DNA from: Owenia fusiformis
Lineage: Eukaryota > Annelida > Polychaeta > Sabellida > Oweniidae
Direction: 5' to 3'
Assembly (NCBI GenBank): GCA_903813345.2
Contig: CAIIXF020000003.1
Span: 10,492,931-10,556,930 of the forward strand
DNA: 64,000 nt
Part shown: in pieces, positions 46,000-58,631 of the stretch
Numbering within the stretch: the first letter of the stretch is position 1
Layout of the letters: each line of letters begins with the position of its first letter
Position numbers and translations under genes: made by a program
The notes under the pieces: model-generated
What the model was told of the DNA's origin: nothing
Databases searched by the model: none
The model's input: the letters and a program-made list of their open reading frames with translations, nothing else

Positions 46000-47000
46000 T
46001 TCTAAAAATTTTGACCTACTTCCAAAATTATATTTCTTCGTGTTTGCTATGATTAATTCACAATATTTTTTAAATGTTTATTTTCTATGTAGTAAGAATT
46101 CATTCTTTAGAAAGATATTAAGTTATTCGTAACAAACTGTTAAAAATAGGTGAATGCTTGGGATTTTTGCAAGGAATTTATATAGTAATATATAGTCAAA
46201 TTTCTTCACGCAAAAACGATTGAGTAAACGGTTCTATTGAACGACATAAATAACCGGTTTATTCTATAAAAATGTAAGAATAAAATTTCAATAACCTATT
46301 CAAGATTTATGTTTTGCAACCCTTTTTAACTTTGAAATGCAAAGAAATAAAGTAGGAGAACTGCATTTCTCAGAATTTGACAAGTGACTTTGATATACTC
46401 TTGAAGAAATTTTAAACATATTCATTCAAATAGCAAACAGCCTCAATAAGACCCCGGGGACATTTCAGTAAATCGTAAGTAGTACATTATAAAATCAAAT
46501 GCTAAGTGTGAATTCATAATTAATTTTGGAAGTTAAAAATTGGTGTCTTGACGGACATTTTTCGGATTTCAGTGCTGAATCTCCAAATTGTCATGGTTTT
46601 GCTGAACGCCTTGTATATGCAAATGTACTCACCTAAATATAATTAATATATTTGTATAATGTCACTGGCAATATGATCAACTATATCTAGTATATCATAC
46701 CAATATAGAATATATATAAGTATTACTTATCAAAATATGCAACATTTAGCCCGAGGAAAATGGTTGGTCTCGATAAATTAACCCCTCCCTGGAAATTCTA
46801 AGGGCTTCATATTTTTTCAATAATCCATTTAATCAATCTAATTAATGTCAAAGTATCATATGCGTAATCACCCTCATGTTGTTGATTTTTTTATGCTGAG
46901 GGCATGTGCATACTAGTAAGACATCTGGCATACCGATCTAAAAGAGACAAGGTCACACGCTATACGATCAAGATGAGGTACAGCGATTTAGATATTATTA
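46000..47000. other. No feature recognised
   Basis: AT-rich, ends at the assembly gap. Confidence 0.5.
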
Positions 47001-47500
47001 NNNNNNNNNNNNNNNNNNNNNNNNNNNNNNNNNNNNNNNNNNNNNNNNNNNNNNNNNNNNNNNNNNNNNNNNNNNNNNNNNNNNNNNNNNNNNNNNNNNN
47101 NNNNNNNNNNNNNNNNNNNNNNNNNNNNNNNNNNNNNNNNNNNNNNNNNNNNNNNNNNNNNNNNNNNNNNNNNNNNNNNNNNNNNNNNNNNNNNNNNNNN
47201 NNNNNNNNNNNNNNNNNNNNNNNNNNNNNNNNNNNNNNNNNNNNNNNNNNNNNNNNNNNNNNNNNNNNNNNNNNNNNNNNNNNNNNNNNNNNNNNNNNNN
47301 NNNNNNNNNNNNNNNNNNNNNNNNNNNNNNNNNNNNNNNNNNNNNNNNNNNNNNNNNNNNNNNNNNNNNNNNNNNNNNNNNNNNNNNNNNNNNNNNNNNN
47401 NNNNNNNNNNNNNNNNNNNNNNNNNNNNNNNNNNNNNNNNNNNNNNNNNNNNNNNNNNNNNNNNNNNNNNNNNNNNNNNNNNNNNNNNNNNNNNNNNNNN
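47001..47500. other. Assembly gap, 500 N
   Basis: Exactly 500 unknown bases, probably a fixed-size scaffold gap. Open frames spanning it are artefacts. Confidence 0.99.
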
Positions 47501-48266
47501 ACATGTTGGACATTGAGCTTAGAGACAACGGTGTGTCATAGTCTTGTTGTACAAGAGGAAAATACTCATAAATTGATGTGGCTTGCATGTAAGATGTAAG
47601 AATAAAGTTTGAGTGTAAATGTATGTTGAAAAAATTGCAAAATCTATAGTGGATACAAGGAGAATTTCCATGGGTGTCCACAAAGGGAAAATGCTCTAAG
47701 TGTCGTGACTGCTTACATAGCACCTCTACCAAAAGATTTCAGGAAAGGCAAGGAGGATTGGAAGCCAGGGTTCCAACTCGATATTCTTTAATCTCCACGC
47801 ATGCGTCATTTGCTATTCGTGTCTGTATAATTTGTACGACTGCATGGAGAAAAGGGGCAAACGCCTGACTTTTTATCTCGATTTACGTGGCCTCACTGGC
47901 CTATCTGAGGTTCTAAACCTATGTCTAAGCTACATTTTGACACTAAACTCAATAGGGGCCAACCGCCAAACATCTACTTTTTGAAATAATTGGTCAATTG
48001 TGACACTACCCCCTCTCTCTGCCGACAGTAATTGAAATTCATAAAAATGAAGGCAAAATTTATACGCCACTTGATTCGAAATTTTCCTTCAGATAACCCA
48101 AATAAACGCATTTTCAGAAGAAATGGCATGTTGTCATTGCAAAAAGATGACAACTGTGCCTACATACTAGCTTACTGACTCGTCATGATCACAATTGTGT
48201 TGGGACTACATTCACTTTTGAAAACTACTTTTTTCTATTCAGCGGAAGTGACGTATTAGGGCATTT
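47501..48266. other. No feature recognised
   Basis: No supportable ORF or repeat. Confidence 0.45.
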
Positions 48267-48726
48267 GGCATTGGGGTGTCACTCCTGTAAATCATTGAAA
48301 AATATTGAAAAAAATCACAAAGTTCTTATCGCCATTTTCGAACGAACTAGCCCATACAATGAATATATTTCTGCGTTCCCCTATACATAACCTTCATCTT
48401 GACACTATATTTAACATAGGGTTTGCGTCTAGATTTTTATATATCACTACGCCAACATAGGGACTCATTTTCAGGTAAAATCCCTGCTTCACTGATGAAA
48501 ATTAACGAATAAAGTAGTTCCAGTTTACGGGACTATATTCTTGCGATTTTTTCTAAAATGGCACATTTAGAAAGTACTTGGCCTCAGCTTTACATACATA
48601 CCTCAAATGGCCACAGTGCATACACTTAAACCTACTATACACACCATTGAAGTTGGCATGGCTTCGTTTTTAAAGTATTAAAAAACACTGTCCTACAGTG
48701 CTATTTACCGGAGTGACACCTTGGGC
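48267..48726. mobile_element. Possible ~460-bp TIR element
   Basis: 'GGTGTCACTCCTGTAAAT' at the left and the complement 'GGTGTCACTCCGGTAAAT' at the right (48702-48719) differ at one base, with GGC outside on each side. No TSD was resolved and there is no coding content. Confidence 0.5.
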
Positions 48727-48947
48727 CGAAGTACTATTCATATTTGCGCATGCGCAGAAAAATGATGTCTAAAAAGTAAAAGTTTTGTTTGACTCAAGGG
48801 TTTGTTTGACTATTATGTGTTATTTCCATGTAACTGATGTATTCAAAGACTAAGCTTAGAAGAACTTAGTCTAACTACAGAAGCAGCCTTACAATGGTGG
48901 GGGTTGAAGTGGAGCAGGGAGCATTGTACTCTCCGGTGGTAAGTTGC

Positions 48948-49188
48948 TACAGTTGGGGACAAAAATAAATGACAGGTCGATTTTCGATCACCATTTCCTA
49001 ATTATGGTGGTCTGAAAGCCCATAATTTCCAATATTGTCTAGATTCATATCCCTTAAAATTTGTATATTTTACATTTTGTATAATCTCATCCACTGATTT
49101 ATGGCCTCTTGTAAATTCTCTTATTTTTAACATGGGAAATCCCCACTTCAGCAAATCCACCTGTCATTTATTTATGTCCCCAACTGTA
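48948..49188. mobile_element. 241-bp Tc1/mariner-type MITE
   Basis: The ~30-bp inverted ends (TACAGTTGGGGACAAAAATA and, complemented, TACAGTTGGGGACATAAATA, continuing AATGACAGGT) differ at one base. Each starts with TA, consistent with the Tc1/mariner target dinucleotide. Confidence 0.85.
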
Positions 49189-49334
49189 AGTTTGGATTTG
49201 TTTTCCAGGGGACTGTTTCTCACAGGTAGAAAGCAACTTACTTTTTCACCCATTGGAATACATGTAAAATTGGCAAAGTTCAAATCATAATTTCTCAAAT
49301 CCCAGCCCATCGAATCCTCGCATCCATTCAGATC

Positions 49335-50258
49335 AGGGTTTTCGTAAAACACCGACCGCCGACCACCAACCAGTCACTCTCCACAGTTGGGTACATGTGG
49401 TCGGTGGTCGGCTGACGGTCTTTTACATAAGGATGAAAAAATGCAAAATTAGAAGTAAAACTAAAACTGGGAATCCAATGACTATAGTACCTTTACTAGG
49501 TCGTGATTTAAAACGTATAATTATCATTTCAAATCACGATGAAAACGTTACATCGTCATGGTGTGTAATGTCATATTTTTAAGTGATGTTTCAGTTGTTA
49601 GAAGAGTTAGACCAATTTCATCCTGGTTAGTCACTTTGGAAAAAAACGCACGTAACATTGCATTAAGTTCATTCTTCATTCATATGAAACGCAATAACAA
49701 TACATCGTCGATGTTGACGTCGTAACGTTATGTTTGATTTCTCAGTTGTTAAACGTCAACTGGTAAAAACTACATTTGATATGACAAAAAAAGCTTTCTA
49801 ATGGTGTACTGAAATGGTAAGTCACTTTTAATCCCGATAAGAGAACGCATGTAACATTATATCGTGTTCAGTATTCAGTAGGCTATGACGATAACAAATC
49901 ATTTTTGTTTCGAAATTGTTAAATTTCAGTAAAAATTAGGATAGATTCCCGTAGAAACGATAGGTTGGTCAATGATAGGTTAGGACCTAAGGCAGGGCAA
50001 TTAATCGAGAGGAGACGGTCATGACCAATTTGTTTGCTTGCCATTTGTTGCATGGTACAAAATCGGTAAAAAACGTTGCCTAGTCCAACGATTAACATTC
50101 AAAATCAAATTATTAATATTCTTAGGCTACAAATATGTTCGGTCTTTTACATGATATGGTCGGTCTTTTACACATTTTCTTCAAACCCTGTTTTGAGGCT
50201 ACCAGTGGAAAACACCGACCGGTCGGTGGTCGGTGGGGTCGGTCTTTTCCGAAAACCC
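49335..50258. mobile_element. 924-bp non-autonomous hAT-like element
   Basis: Flanked by a perfect 8-bp duplication TTCAGATC (49327-49334 and 50259-50266). The ends are AGGGTTTTCG and CCGAAAACCC. Subterminal arrays of CCGACC/GGTCGG words (49350-49420 and 50218-50244) are typical of hAT transposase-binding regions. No transposase ORF. Confidence 0.85.
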
Positions 50259-50640
50259 TTCAGATCATGTAGTCGTATTCAAAAACTTCCCGTTCGGTTA
50301 TATGGTGAAAAAAATATCCCACGAACGAAAAAAGATTTTGCTACATTTATAAGCGAGCATTGATTTCTGGGCCTGAAAAAAGCACGTAGGACCTGATTAC
50401 CTCATTGATTTACTGAGACCGCCAAAAATATAATTCAAATTTTTGGTTCAAAATTATAATCTGTCAGCGGTCCCTGACACTCCTACTAGCTATTACCAAA
50501 CATTAATTGTCAATGCATGTACACATGTCACATATACGTGCCATACATCTACAAAGTAGCAAACTAGTGTTTTAAGTACTACTTTTCCTATACTATGACC
50601 AAAACAAATCGCACGTGGGTTGTATTGACCCACAGTCACA

Positions 50641-51637
50641 CAGTAGACACAAGAGGGGTGAGAAACCTCAGGGTTCAAAGATGACATACGCTTTAATGAG
50701 TCGATTGTTGATTGGTTTAAAACTATAGGTCAATTTGAAACTTTGAAAACCAAGATGGAGGGTAAGCTTAAGGTGCTATGGAAGTTAACAGGAAATGACA
50801 AAACAAAAAATGTCAAAACCATGCTCGATTTTGAAAATTTTTTGAACCAAGATAACAGAGTTCTGTTTGGACCTCCAGTCAGTTTAACTAGTTCCACATA
50901 TTATTTACATGACTGGGAACACAATGGAAATGGTCAGAATGACCATAAACGTGATGAAATAACCTTTTCAGCCCTCTGAAAATGTGACTGAAAAATAGCC
51001 AAGAGTAGGTGCTCAGGAAAGGTCACTGAACAGAATCTTTTCACTTTTTCAGAAAATGTGCCAAATATATTGCTCTAAATGATACAATTTAAAAAAAATT
51101 CATATCATTCTTAGAAAAAGAAAAAAAATGAAAAAACTGAATTTAAAATCAATCTATTTTCCTTTTAACTACAGCCATTATTGCTTCAGACGATTTTTTA
51201 AAATTTCAAAGATTGTATCATTTAGAGCAATATATTAGACACATTTTCTGAAAAAATCAAAAGATTCTGTTCATTGATCTTTCCTGAGCACCTACTTTTA
51301 GCTATTTTTCAGTCACATTTTCAGAGGGCTGAAAATGTTATTTCATCATGTTTATGGTCATTCTGACCATTTTCATTGTGTTCCTGGTCATGTAAATGAT
51401 ATGTGGAACAAGTTAAACTGACTGGAGGTCCAAACAGAACTCTGTTATCTTGGTTCAACAAATTTTCAAAATTCAGCATGGTTTTGACATTTTTTGTTTT
51501 GTCATTTCCTGTTAACTTCCATAGCACCTTAAGACAAATCATGATATATGTACTTCCGGGAAAGGAGGTGTGCGAAGGAGGAAATCGTATGTCATCAATT
51601 GAATCATGGGGTTTTCCCTCCTCTTAGTAGACACGAT
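50641..51637. mobile_element. ~1-kb palindrome (fold-back MITE)
   Basis: The arms at about 50641-51095 and 51205-51637 are mirror images; the best part is from GGTGCTATGGAAGTTAACAG at 50771 and its complement ending near 51530. The spacer is ~110 bp. Both arms keep a ~70-codon open frame (KVLWKLTGNDKTKNVKTML...) solely because they mirror each other. It is not evidence for a protein, since start and context differ. Confidence 0.85.
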
Positions 51638-52436
51638 CACTAGAGTCGGGGCAATCTGCGCGAGATTCGGTATTTACTTGTTTCGGTTTTTCATAAAGAG
51701 ACTTTTTCATTCCCATGATTCAAAGTGCTTTTCTACCATCAGCGCCAGGGGGGGAGATTTCCCAAAGATGACCTTTCATATTGGCGCGTTCGAAAAGAAA
51801 TTTTATGAACAGGCCTCATTTGCCATTGAACTGAATCTCCTAATGTTCGCTGTAGTTTATGAGTATTCTCTACAAGTTTGGATCGAGTAACTTCAATAGT
51901 ATTACCATAGATTTAAAATGATGATATTGAACTGATGTTAACGCCATTTCCACAATTTCAAATTTTACTTTGCGCATTTGCAGCCCTGAGAGAGCACGTG
52001 CTCATGATTGTTCACATGATCGCATCCTGCAATTTGATTGGAGATGATGCGGAAGATGACGTAATGGGGAATCCCCAAATACGATAGACTATGAAAGAAT
52101 TATGGGAGCTACTCACTTCTTCTGCATCAGCACGGTTTAAGTTTGTACACACGTTAACAAATTCGGGGCATGTTGATATTATGTCATTACATTTGTTTCG
52201 GGTGTATACTTTTTGTTTTGACACTAAAAAATATTCCCACAATATAAGGAGCATTATGGGTAGGGACTGCTGTGAAATAATGATCGTAACATCTATCTCA
52301 AATTAAATGTTATTATTAAGTTATTAATTGCGCATGCGTTATAATAACTTGAACCAATTAAGTTGCTGGATTTGATGCACATGCGCTAAAAACCGAACCA
52401 AAAATGGAATCTCGCGCAGATTGCCTCTAGTGGATC
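51635..52436. mobile_element. ~800-bp TIR element
   Basis: The left end 'GATCACTAGAG..GGGCAATC' plus TGCGCGAGATTC is inverted at 52407-52436 (GAATCTCGCGCAGATTGCC, then TCTAGTGGATC). AACCGAA/TTCGGTT words extend the ends inward. It abuts the palindrome at 50641-51637. The short frames inside have no recognisable domain. Confidence 0.65.
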
Positions 52437-52797
52437 TCTGTTGTTAGTAAACCTGAAGTGCGGTTACTTCTCAACATTTAGGTTTACTTGTTGAACTATA
52501 GCTTAACCTTTATGCTTCAAAGTCCCAATGTATGATATCTTCACTCGTTTCCTCGGTTGCTTGTGAATATATCATATCAATTGAGTATTTCACAGTATTT
52601 CAGTTTGAATCCCGCTTTCAGATGCAATTTTTTTTCTGTGTCTAGATTATACATTTTGCTTCTTTTGTGGACCCAGTTTTGAAATTGTTTTTTTTATTTC
52701 TTTTTATATCAGTAGTAAATATTTTGAGCCATTAGCCAATATTTTGACGCTACTACAATGATCTGGCTTACCCTCAAAGGCTGGCTTGCTTCCTAAT

Positions 52798-52928
52798 GCC
52801 TGGGTCACATTTGCTCCTATCCATCGGCCGGCGCCTGGCCGATTGAGTGTTTTGTTCAATATTGTATTCAATTTTGAACAAAATACTCAATCGCTATAGT
52901 GAAAATCAGAGCAAATGTGACCAAGGCA
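52798..52928. mobile_element. 131-bp MITE
   Basis: The 20-bp inverted ends TGCCTGGGTCACATTTGCTC and TGCCTTGGTCACATTTGCTC (complement) differ at one base. The inner GGCCGATTGAGTGTTTTGTTC pairs imperfectly with GAACAAAATACTCAATCG, giving a second stem. Related core at 32850-32905. Confidence 0.85.
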
Positions 52929-53269
52929 TAATTCATGATTTCCCGATGTTTTTGTGATTTACAACCACAATACACGGATACTAATATTGAATACATTCTG
53001 TTTACGAAATGAATTGTCTCTAATAGAACTGCACTGAACTTTGATGAGAAATAAAACCTGTTTCGGAAAATATTGAGTGCAACATTGTTTGAGATTATTT
53101 TTCTAGTTGGTTGTATTAGTCCCCGATCTGATTTCCAAAAGGGCTCTAGAAAAGGGGTTTTGTTGTCCAGTAGTTTCCCACATAAAATGATTATACCGTT
53201 TGAAAGAACAGACTTCCCTCTTAAAGAAAGATGTAAACAGGGGCAAAAGGCACCAAAACGGGGTTAGAC

Positions 53270-53830
53270 AAGGTGGCATTCTGAAGTCTCACTTTCTTGT
53301 CATCACGATACCAGGTAAACCATTAGACGGATTTACTTCAAATTTTCACACATGTTACATGGTAAGAAGTTCTAGAGCTGATTAACTTTGCGGCAGCCAT
53401 CTTGCAATCTGGCGGCCATCTTGGAATTTTTTTCAGATAAATATTGTCATCGCAATTCCACAAAAAACACATAACAGATGTACTTCACATGTTCACACAT
53501 GTAACATGGTAAAAAGTCCTAGACCTCATTATTTTTTCGGTGGCCATCTTGCATTCTGGCAGCCATCTTGGAAGTTTAAAGATAAATCTTGTCATCACAA
53601 TTTCAGGAAAACCAAACGGATTTACTTCAAATTTTCACACATATTACATGGTAAGAAGTTCTAGAGCTAATTAACCTTTCGGTGGCCATCTTGCATTCTG
53701 GGGTCCATCTTGGAAGTTTTTTGGATAAATCTTGTCATTGTGATTCCAGGAAAACCACTTTACTGATTTTCTTGAAACTTTTACACATGTTACAAGGAAG
53801 GTTACATGCTACCTTTTATATTGATATAAA
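53270..53830 (+). repeat. Array A of the ~145-bp monomer family
   Basis: Four units, anchored on 'TTGTCATCxxxAT' at about 53299, 53445, 53590 and 53734 (spacing 144-146 bp). Each carries 'CCAGG.AAACCA', 'TTTTCACACATGTTACATGG' and 'GGCCATCTTGCA' words. Confidence 0.8.
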
Positions 53831-53849
53831 CAGAGGCAAAAGGCAGTAA

Positions 53850-54880
53850 AGTGGGGTTACACAAGGTGGTATTCTAAGGAGAATGTTATCTATTTTTCTG
53901 TATTTTAAACCACATAATTTGACATAAATGCATATTTGGTGTATGATAACATGTTTTATATTGATAGAAACATGGGTGCTACAATGGAGTAACACATGGT
54001 GATATTCTTAAATACATATTTTTACTCTGCTTCTGTACTTTATACCACTTGAATGCATTTTGTGTATGACATCGATTGATTTTTAGAATAAATAACTACA
54101 TTTCATCAAAAAGAAAAAAGATGATTGAAAACGTCAAACATTTCTTTGACATCCATTATTGCACAGTGATTTTTGAGAGCGAAATGTATGCTAAATTGGC
54201 CTTGATCTGAGTATATAATGGAATTAAAGCTCTTTTAAACGAAAATGTAAATGTGTGGAAAACCTTTCACTGTGCATCATGTCAACGAAATGTTCTTCAT
54301 GCAGTTGAATTATCTTCTGGACAGGTGATCACACAGAAGGAGAGACCTGCGTATCATATCCTTACTTAATATAAACAAAAATGACAAATGAGAAAGGAAA
54401 AAAGTGTAAAGCAACCTAGTGGGAAAAGCAAACTGTAAAGTGTAAAACTGGCAAACAAAAATCAAACCTGAATATCCCAAGACAATAATCTAATATGGGA
54501 ATAAACAGCATCCACACCGTTCAATGAACAATTCCTCATCAACGACCACAACTCCGAGGGACATTCCATTCATACTGAAGTCATTAAAATACATGTTGAA
54601 GAAAAATTGAAAATAATGATATCCAATACTCATAAGATCAAAAATAGTTGTAGATACTATAGTACTCATAAAAGCTGCAGATAACGTTTCTTCATCGGGA
54701 AAGCAAGCTGTCTCTTAGTCAGATGTTAACTAACGAGCTGGTTCAGAGCACCAGCATGTCAAACTATGTGAATGGGCTCTGTATCCACAATGTTGCAAGT
54801 TCGAGACACATGTGCTCAAAAATCACTTAAACCTGCACTAAAACTGTGTGTCAGATCGATATAAGTATGGAATGAACTAA
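53850..54880. other. No gene; weak tRNA-like block
   Basis: At about 54735-54825 a weak A-box-like 'GAGCTGGTTCAGAGCACC' and B-box-like 'CAAGTTCGAGACAC' occur ~65 bp apart. This is too degenerate to call a tRNA or SINE. Otherwise featureless. Confidence 0.35.
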
Positions 54881-54887
54881 AAAAAAA

Positions 54888-54985
54888 CTTCGACCCTTCG
54901 ACCCTACAACCTACGACTTACAGGGTGTCAAGAATTTTTGGAATATATTTTTATAAAAACCCTGTGACCTTCAATTTCTCAGTCC
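54888..54985 (-). repeat. Dispersed repeat, inverted copy of the 8.03/57.3-kb family
   Basis: 'CGACCCTTCGACCCTAC' and 'GACTTACAGGGTGTCAAG' are complements of the 8.05- and 57.34-kb copies. Confidence 0.7.
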
Positions 54986-54999
54986 ATATGAAGTTGCTG

Positions 55000-57290
55000 G
55001 AAATATTACTATGTTTATAGAACTTCAGAATCGGTCCCTGGGGAGTGTAAGATATTTGTTGTATTCAAGCACATAATTTTGAATGTGAATGTTTCTTACC
55101 TCCTCAGTAAAAATATTTGTGCTTTTCCCATCACATTGTAACAGTGGAAGGAAAATCGCCATTCAGCTGATTCCAAATCGAGTCAGCCCCGATAAGGACA
55201 ACTCACTTCAACTAAATGTCCAGCGAACCTGTCTAGTAGAGACCCAGACACACTTATATGAAGGGACATAGACCACTCGCGTCATAACTTATAAAATTAC
55301 ACTGTGAAATCTGAAAATACATGTTCAAGTTGAAAACAACAGTTCAAACTACCTACCGAACTACGTAGTGATTTTTATTTGATTGTTTCAAGGGGTCTTC
55401 AAAATTCTCGCAATGAAAGTTGCAATTACCATACTTATATAGAAGTCGCGCGATTGAAACCTATTTAAATCGTAAAAAGAAACTATACTTTATGTCTCTG
55501 CCAAGTATAAAGTGTAAATATTCTGTAGTTTTTGCAGGATTAGAATATCTATTCGGGAAGTGGGGATTCTGGACATATGCCGTGATTTTTTTAATCACCG
55601 GCGCGTAGTGATAATCGTGACGTCATATTTTGGTTTGGCCGCCCAGCTGAGTGTGAAAACTATTTCACTCTAACGATCGTTATAGCTGCTTAACAAGCAA
55701 TATTCGAATTGGTTGTGACGTTATTGGCCCCCACGTGATCTCTCACTGGTCCCCACGTGGCCCGTTTTGGTCCATTAGATCAAGACGTCATAATGCCAAA
55801 ATGTTTTGTTATTTGTTTACACAACAATCTATGGTTGCCGTGACGTTGTGATTACTATGGAACCAATAAACCAAAGCTATATTTTGTATATGACGTTACT
55901 AATCACGTGGGGGCCAATTTGATTTATCAGTTAGTTTTGTTTCGTTATCTATGACCGTTAGCAGTTATCTAACATTTATTTTATGATGGCTATCGCAAGA
56001 ACTCTACGGTGGGCTAACAATGGAAAAAAACGTATTTTTGTAGCTGCAAGTTGAGAAAAGCTATTTCAGTTGTCCTTTAAATATAAAAAATCGTGCCAAA
56101 GCCTATTACTCTTCCCAGTTACAGCAACTTAGAATTTTGACGCACATCAAATTGTCTGCTATTTCCGATTCTGATTGAACGAAATGTGATGGTACGTTCA
56201 GACCCTTGGGGTTGCTATTTGGAAGTGATTGTTTTTTCTGATTTGCTTAAAATCTTGCAAGCAAAGGAATGCACTTAAACAAATAATCTAATCCTTATGG
56301 CCTAGTCTACCCTTTGCATTCGTTTGACTTCACTTCTTAAATGAGAGCTTCGTCTTCGCTCTTTCAAACTAAAATAAACCTGTGAACTCACCGCGCCAAT
56401 CAGTGTTCGTCGGCCAAATTTGACCGATGTTCTATATATGGTCATTCCTTCTGATGTCATCATTGAGCCTGGAATTGACCAATGACATGCGTATATTTAA
56501 TTAGAACGCATTTGGTGTATGTTTCTTCAAGTTCGCTGATTGTTGGAAGAAAGGTCAGCGCGTAGGTTAAAAGTGATTTATTACCCAAACTGTCACCAGT
56601 ACTCGTCATGGGGGCGGGGCTACTAAACTGTAATATGGTCTCTTCTAGGCAGAGTGTAGTTTAACTAGACTCTGCACGCAGGGTAGGCCTAGTCTGAATT
56701 AGTGTGTTTGTTAATTTCCGGCCGATGGGCATAGAAGATAATCATTCATTTTCAGTTATTCATGTTCTTTCTGGTCAAATATAGAGTAAAAGTCATCAAT
56801 CCATTAATCATGAGAACTATTTCTTAAATTATCGGTGATTTAAGCTTTTTAATGGTGTATAAAACTTAGTAATTGGTCTTATATTTCTAGAGATATTGTA
56901 ATTTGAAAAGAGTGTTTTTCAGCGCGATTCTTATATTCCTTACGCAATTCAGCTGCACTATTCACACCTTTGATTGATAGGCTCACAGTAGATTATGAAT
57001 TCTTTGAAGTGACAATGTTTTCACATGTACAAACCTTCCTTACTCATAAATATTCATATCGTCATAGTTACATTTCCTTTTATGACCAGAGATTCTAGAG
57101 TTCTCAAGATTTCGACTAAGTCTAATAACCATCATATTTGTAATGTGTGTGGGGTTGGTAACAAGAGGACTGGGTACCAACTATGTTTCCATTGAAAGAG
57201 TACGTACAAAACATTTTCCGATTAGGTAGATTAAATCCTACGGGGAGCTCAAGTTGGAACTATACATAATCATTTAGAAAACTGGACTGG
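55000..57290. other. No gene called; CRE- and E-box-containing stretch
   Basis: 55615-55920 contains TGACGTCA (near 55619), three CACGTG words, and a perfect 16-bp inverted pair TTGGCCCCCACGTGAT/ATCACGTGGGGGCCAA (55724-55739 and 55902-55917). A GGGGCGGGGC box lies near 56610. These could be promoter-like, or the ends of a MITE. No coding exon can be defended. Confidence 0.35.
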
Positions 57291-57295
57291 GAAAT

Positions 57296-57396
57296 CAGAG
57301 GTCGAAGGGTTTTTCAGAATAATATGATCCAAAAATTCTTGACACCCAGTAAGTCGTAGGGTCGAAGGGTCATAGGTCGAAGGGTTTTTAGTACAT
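57296..57396 (+). repeat. Dispersed repeat, third copy of the 8.03-kb family
   Basis: 'TTGACACCCAGTAAGTCGTA' with tandem GGGTCGAAGGGT words; same orientation as the 8.03-kb copy. Confidence 0.7.
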
Positions 57397-58631
57397 TCCT
57401 ATAAGTATAGGGTTTGGAAACTAATTGTACCAACAAAAAGAACTTAAAAAACACTGCTACAATATCAACATAAGCTTTCAATAGTAATGACGATGCAGAA
57501 ACGTGCAAAATGTCACCACACCCTGTTAAGTATACAGTACACATTAACTACTGAACAGTGTCAAGATAAACGTTCGAAGCTATTACAATATGTCACTCAA
57601 TCACCAGTAGTATGCGCCAAATCGCTTCCAAAATGGCTTAGTTAGTCTAAACCGATGTTGAGGTAGATTACTAAGAAGTGTAGATTACTAAGAAGTGGCC
57701 CATAGTCATTAAAGATTGGTTCATTGACTTTTCATTTTCACTTGTCTGCAGTCAATTAGGTGACACGAAAGGGCTAAACGGCTTGCCCCAAGGTGCAACC
57801 GTCAAAAATATGAGTTTGAAAAAAATCATGTTTTTCAAATAATAGCAGTGAGAATATGAAATAGGAGGCATATTTGATATTGATATGTATGATAGTCTAT
57901 TTTGGTGTGGTCATTTTTATTAAAAACAATAATGGTGAAGAATTATACATTACTGACCTTGAAATGCCATTTTAATTCAAAAGTCACTGTTGCTAATGAT
58001 AATATTCCTATTTTACTTATTCAATGTTTTCTAAATGTTTCAATTACCATTATGTTAGTTTTTGGCAAAGTAAATAATTACAGTAAAACCTGTATATCTG
58101 AACACCTGGCTAATCCGAACACCTTCCAATTTGAACACTTTTTTTCGGTCCCATTTTTTCCTCCCATTGACTCCCATGTTAAAAAAACACTGAAATCTGA
58201 ACACCTCCTAATCTGAACAGTGAACAACCAGATTTGAAAAACTGACCTGTCTAATCTGAACATTTTATCAGAAATCAAATGTCTGGACATTTCAATAATA
58301 GCCACATATTGAGTCAATGTTATAGTTCTTATTATCTTTACATATGCAATGTAATCAAAGAACCAATATTGTTAATTAATTAACTTATTTAAGTCTCAAT
58401 GACATCCCTAATTGTGGAAAACAACAAAAAAGGTGTGAATACGGGAGTTAATTGGTTTATCCTATTAGAAAAGAACTGAAAGTTTTATGTTTGGATTAAG
58501 AGAAAGGTGTGAATCAAGAACATAATTGGTTTATCCTTATTTTAAATTAACTGGATGTTTTTGATTTGGATTATGAACAAGTCTTAACCATGGGTCTGTT
58601 ATGATAGCTGGGATTCAATCAGTAAATCTTT

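Noticed and set aside
46904-47732. Two >230-codon open frames across the N run
   Set aside because: They are open only because the unknown bases contain no stop; the readable parts are short and unrelated to any domain.
50743-50979. 78-codon frame mirrored at 51321-51542 (possible small protein)
   Set aside because: The frames are the two arms of one palindrome. Different starts and no known domain; kept only as an observation.
54735-54825. Possible tRNA gene
   Set aside because: A and B boxes are weak and too far apart; no cloverleaf could be drawn.
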